A stretch of DNA of 32,898 nt, taken from the NCBI GenBank assembly GCA_024279255.1, contig JAJRRT010000045.1, positions 1 to 32,898 of the forward strand, in the 5' to 3' direction. The notes below the pieces were generated by a model that saw only the letters and a list, made by a program, of their open reading frames with translations, ran no database searches and was not told the DNA's origin. Below are positions 32,898 through 32,898 of the stretch, in pieces. Every line of letters starts with the position of its first letter. Position 1 is the first letter of the stretch. Position numbers and translations under genes: made by a program. This DNA comes from Deltaproteobacteria bacterium. GTDB lineage: Bacteria > Desulfobacterota > Desulfuromonadia > Desulfuromonadales > Geopsychrobacteraceae.

Positions 32898-32898
32898 C

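Noticed and set aside
1..32898. tRNA, rRNA, CRISPR array, prophage or plasmid origin
   Set aside because: No cloverleaf, rRNA motif, regularly spaced repeats, phage structural gene or iteron set was seen on reading the window.

Overview
The window comes from a Gram-negative bacterium of about 50-55% GC. Tripartite RND efflux, lipoprotein and outer-membrane proteins show the double envelope. The gene families, including COG3044-type ATPase, duplicated liv operons, SulP and a kinase-like membrane protein, are most consistent with the Desulfuromonadales/Geobacter side of the former Deltaproteobacteria. That placement is inference from family resemblance, not a database result. I see no rRNA, tRNA, CRISPR array, intact transposase or prophage.

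Layout. (1) 1-975, minus: the first 325 codons of an RNase E/G gene, preceded by an unusually structured leader (about 976-1192). (2) 1487-7978, plus: a heavy-metal RND efflux operon of CusC-, CusB- and CusA-like genes plus a Met/His-rich periplasmic protein, with a dyad upstream. (3) 8244-9389, plus: a seven-bladed beta-propeller lipoprotein. (4) 9541-13757, plus: an ABC-F ATPase with a possibly leaderless mRNA, overlapped by a degenerate ParA/MinD-like protein with a Cys-rich C-terminal part, then a separately promoted unknown protein. (5) 13963-19076, plus: a complete branched-chain amino acid ABC operon (binding protein, livH, livM, livG, livF). (6) 19230-20912, plus: a COG3044-type ATPase. 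(7) 20929-25712, minus: a second complete liv operon facing the first. Its leader carries a promoter, a 13-codon ORF rich in Val/Ile/Leu codons and an intrinsic terminator, in the order expected of ribosome-mediated attenuation. (8) 26051-28784, minus: an outer-membrane MetA-pathway-type protein, a perfect 29-bp-arm palindrome and a SulP anion transporter. (9) 29009-29299, plus: a GIY-YIG protein. (10) 29356-32897, minus: a membrane pseudokinase with an NTF2-like C-terminus, a RhlE-type DEAD-box helicase and a short unknown ORF at the edge.

The two liv systems are converging operons that share little regulatory detail. The first has a plain TTGACC/TATATA promoter and a short leader. The second has the attenuator-like leader. 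Both place a hairpin between the binding-protein gene and the permease genes, which would make the periplasmic protein in excess over the membrane complex. The most interesting items are the liv attenuator, the stacked-hairpin RNase E leader, the pseudokinase-NTF2 fusion, the degenerate ParA-like partner of the ABC-F gene and the 29-bp palindrome.
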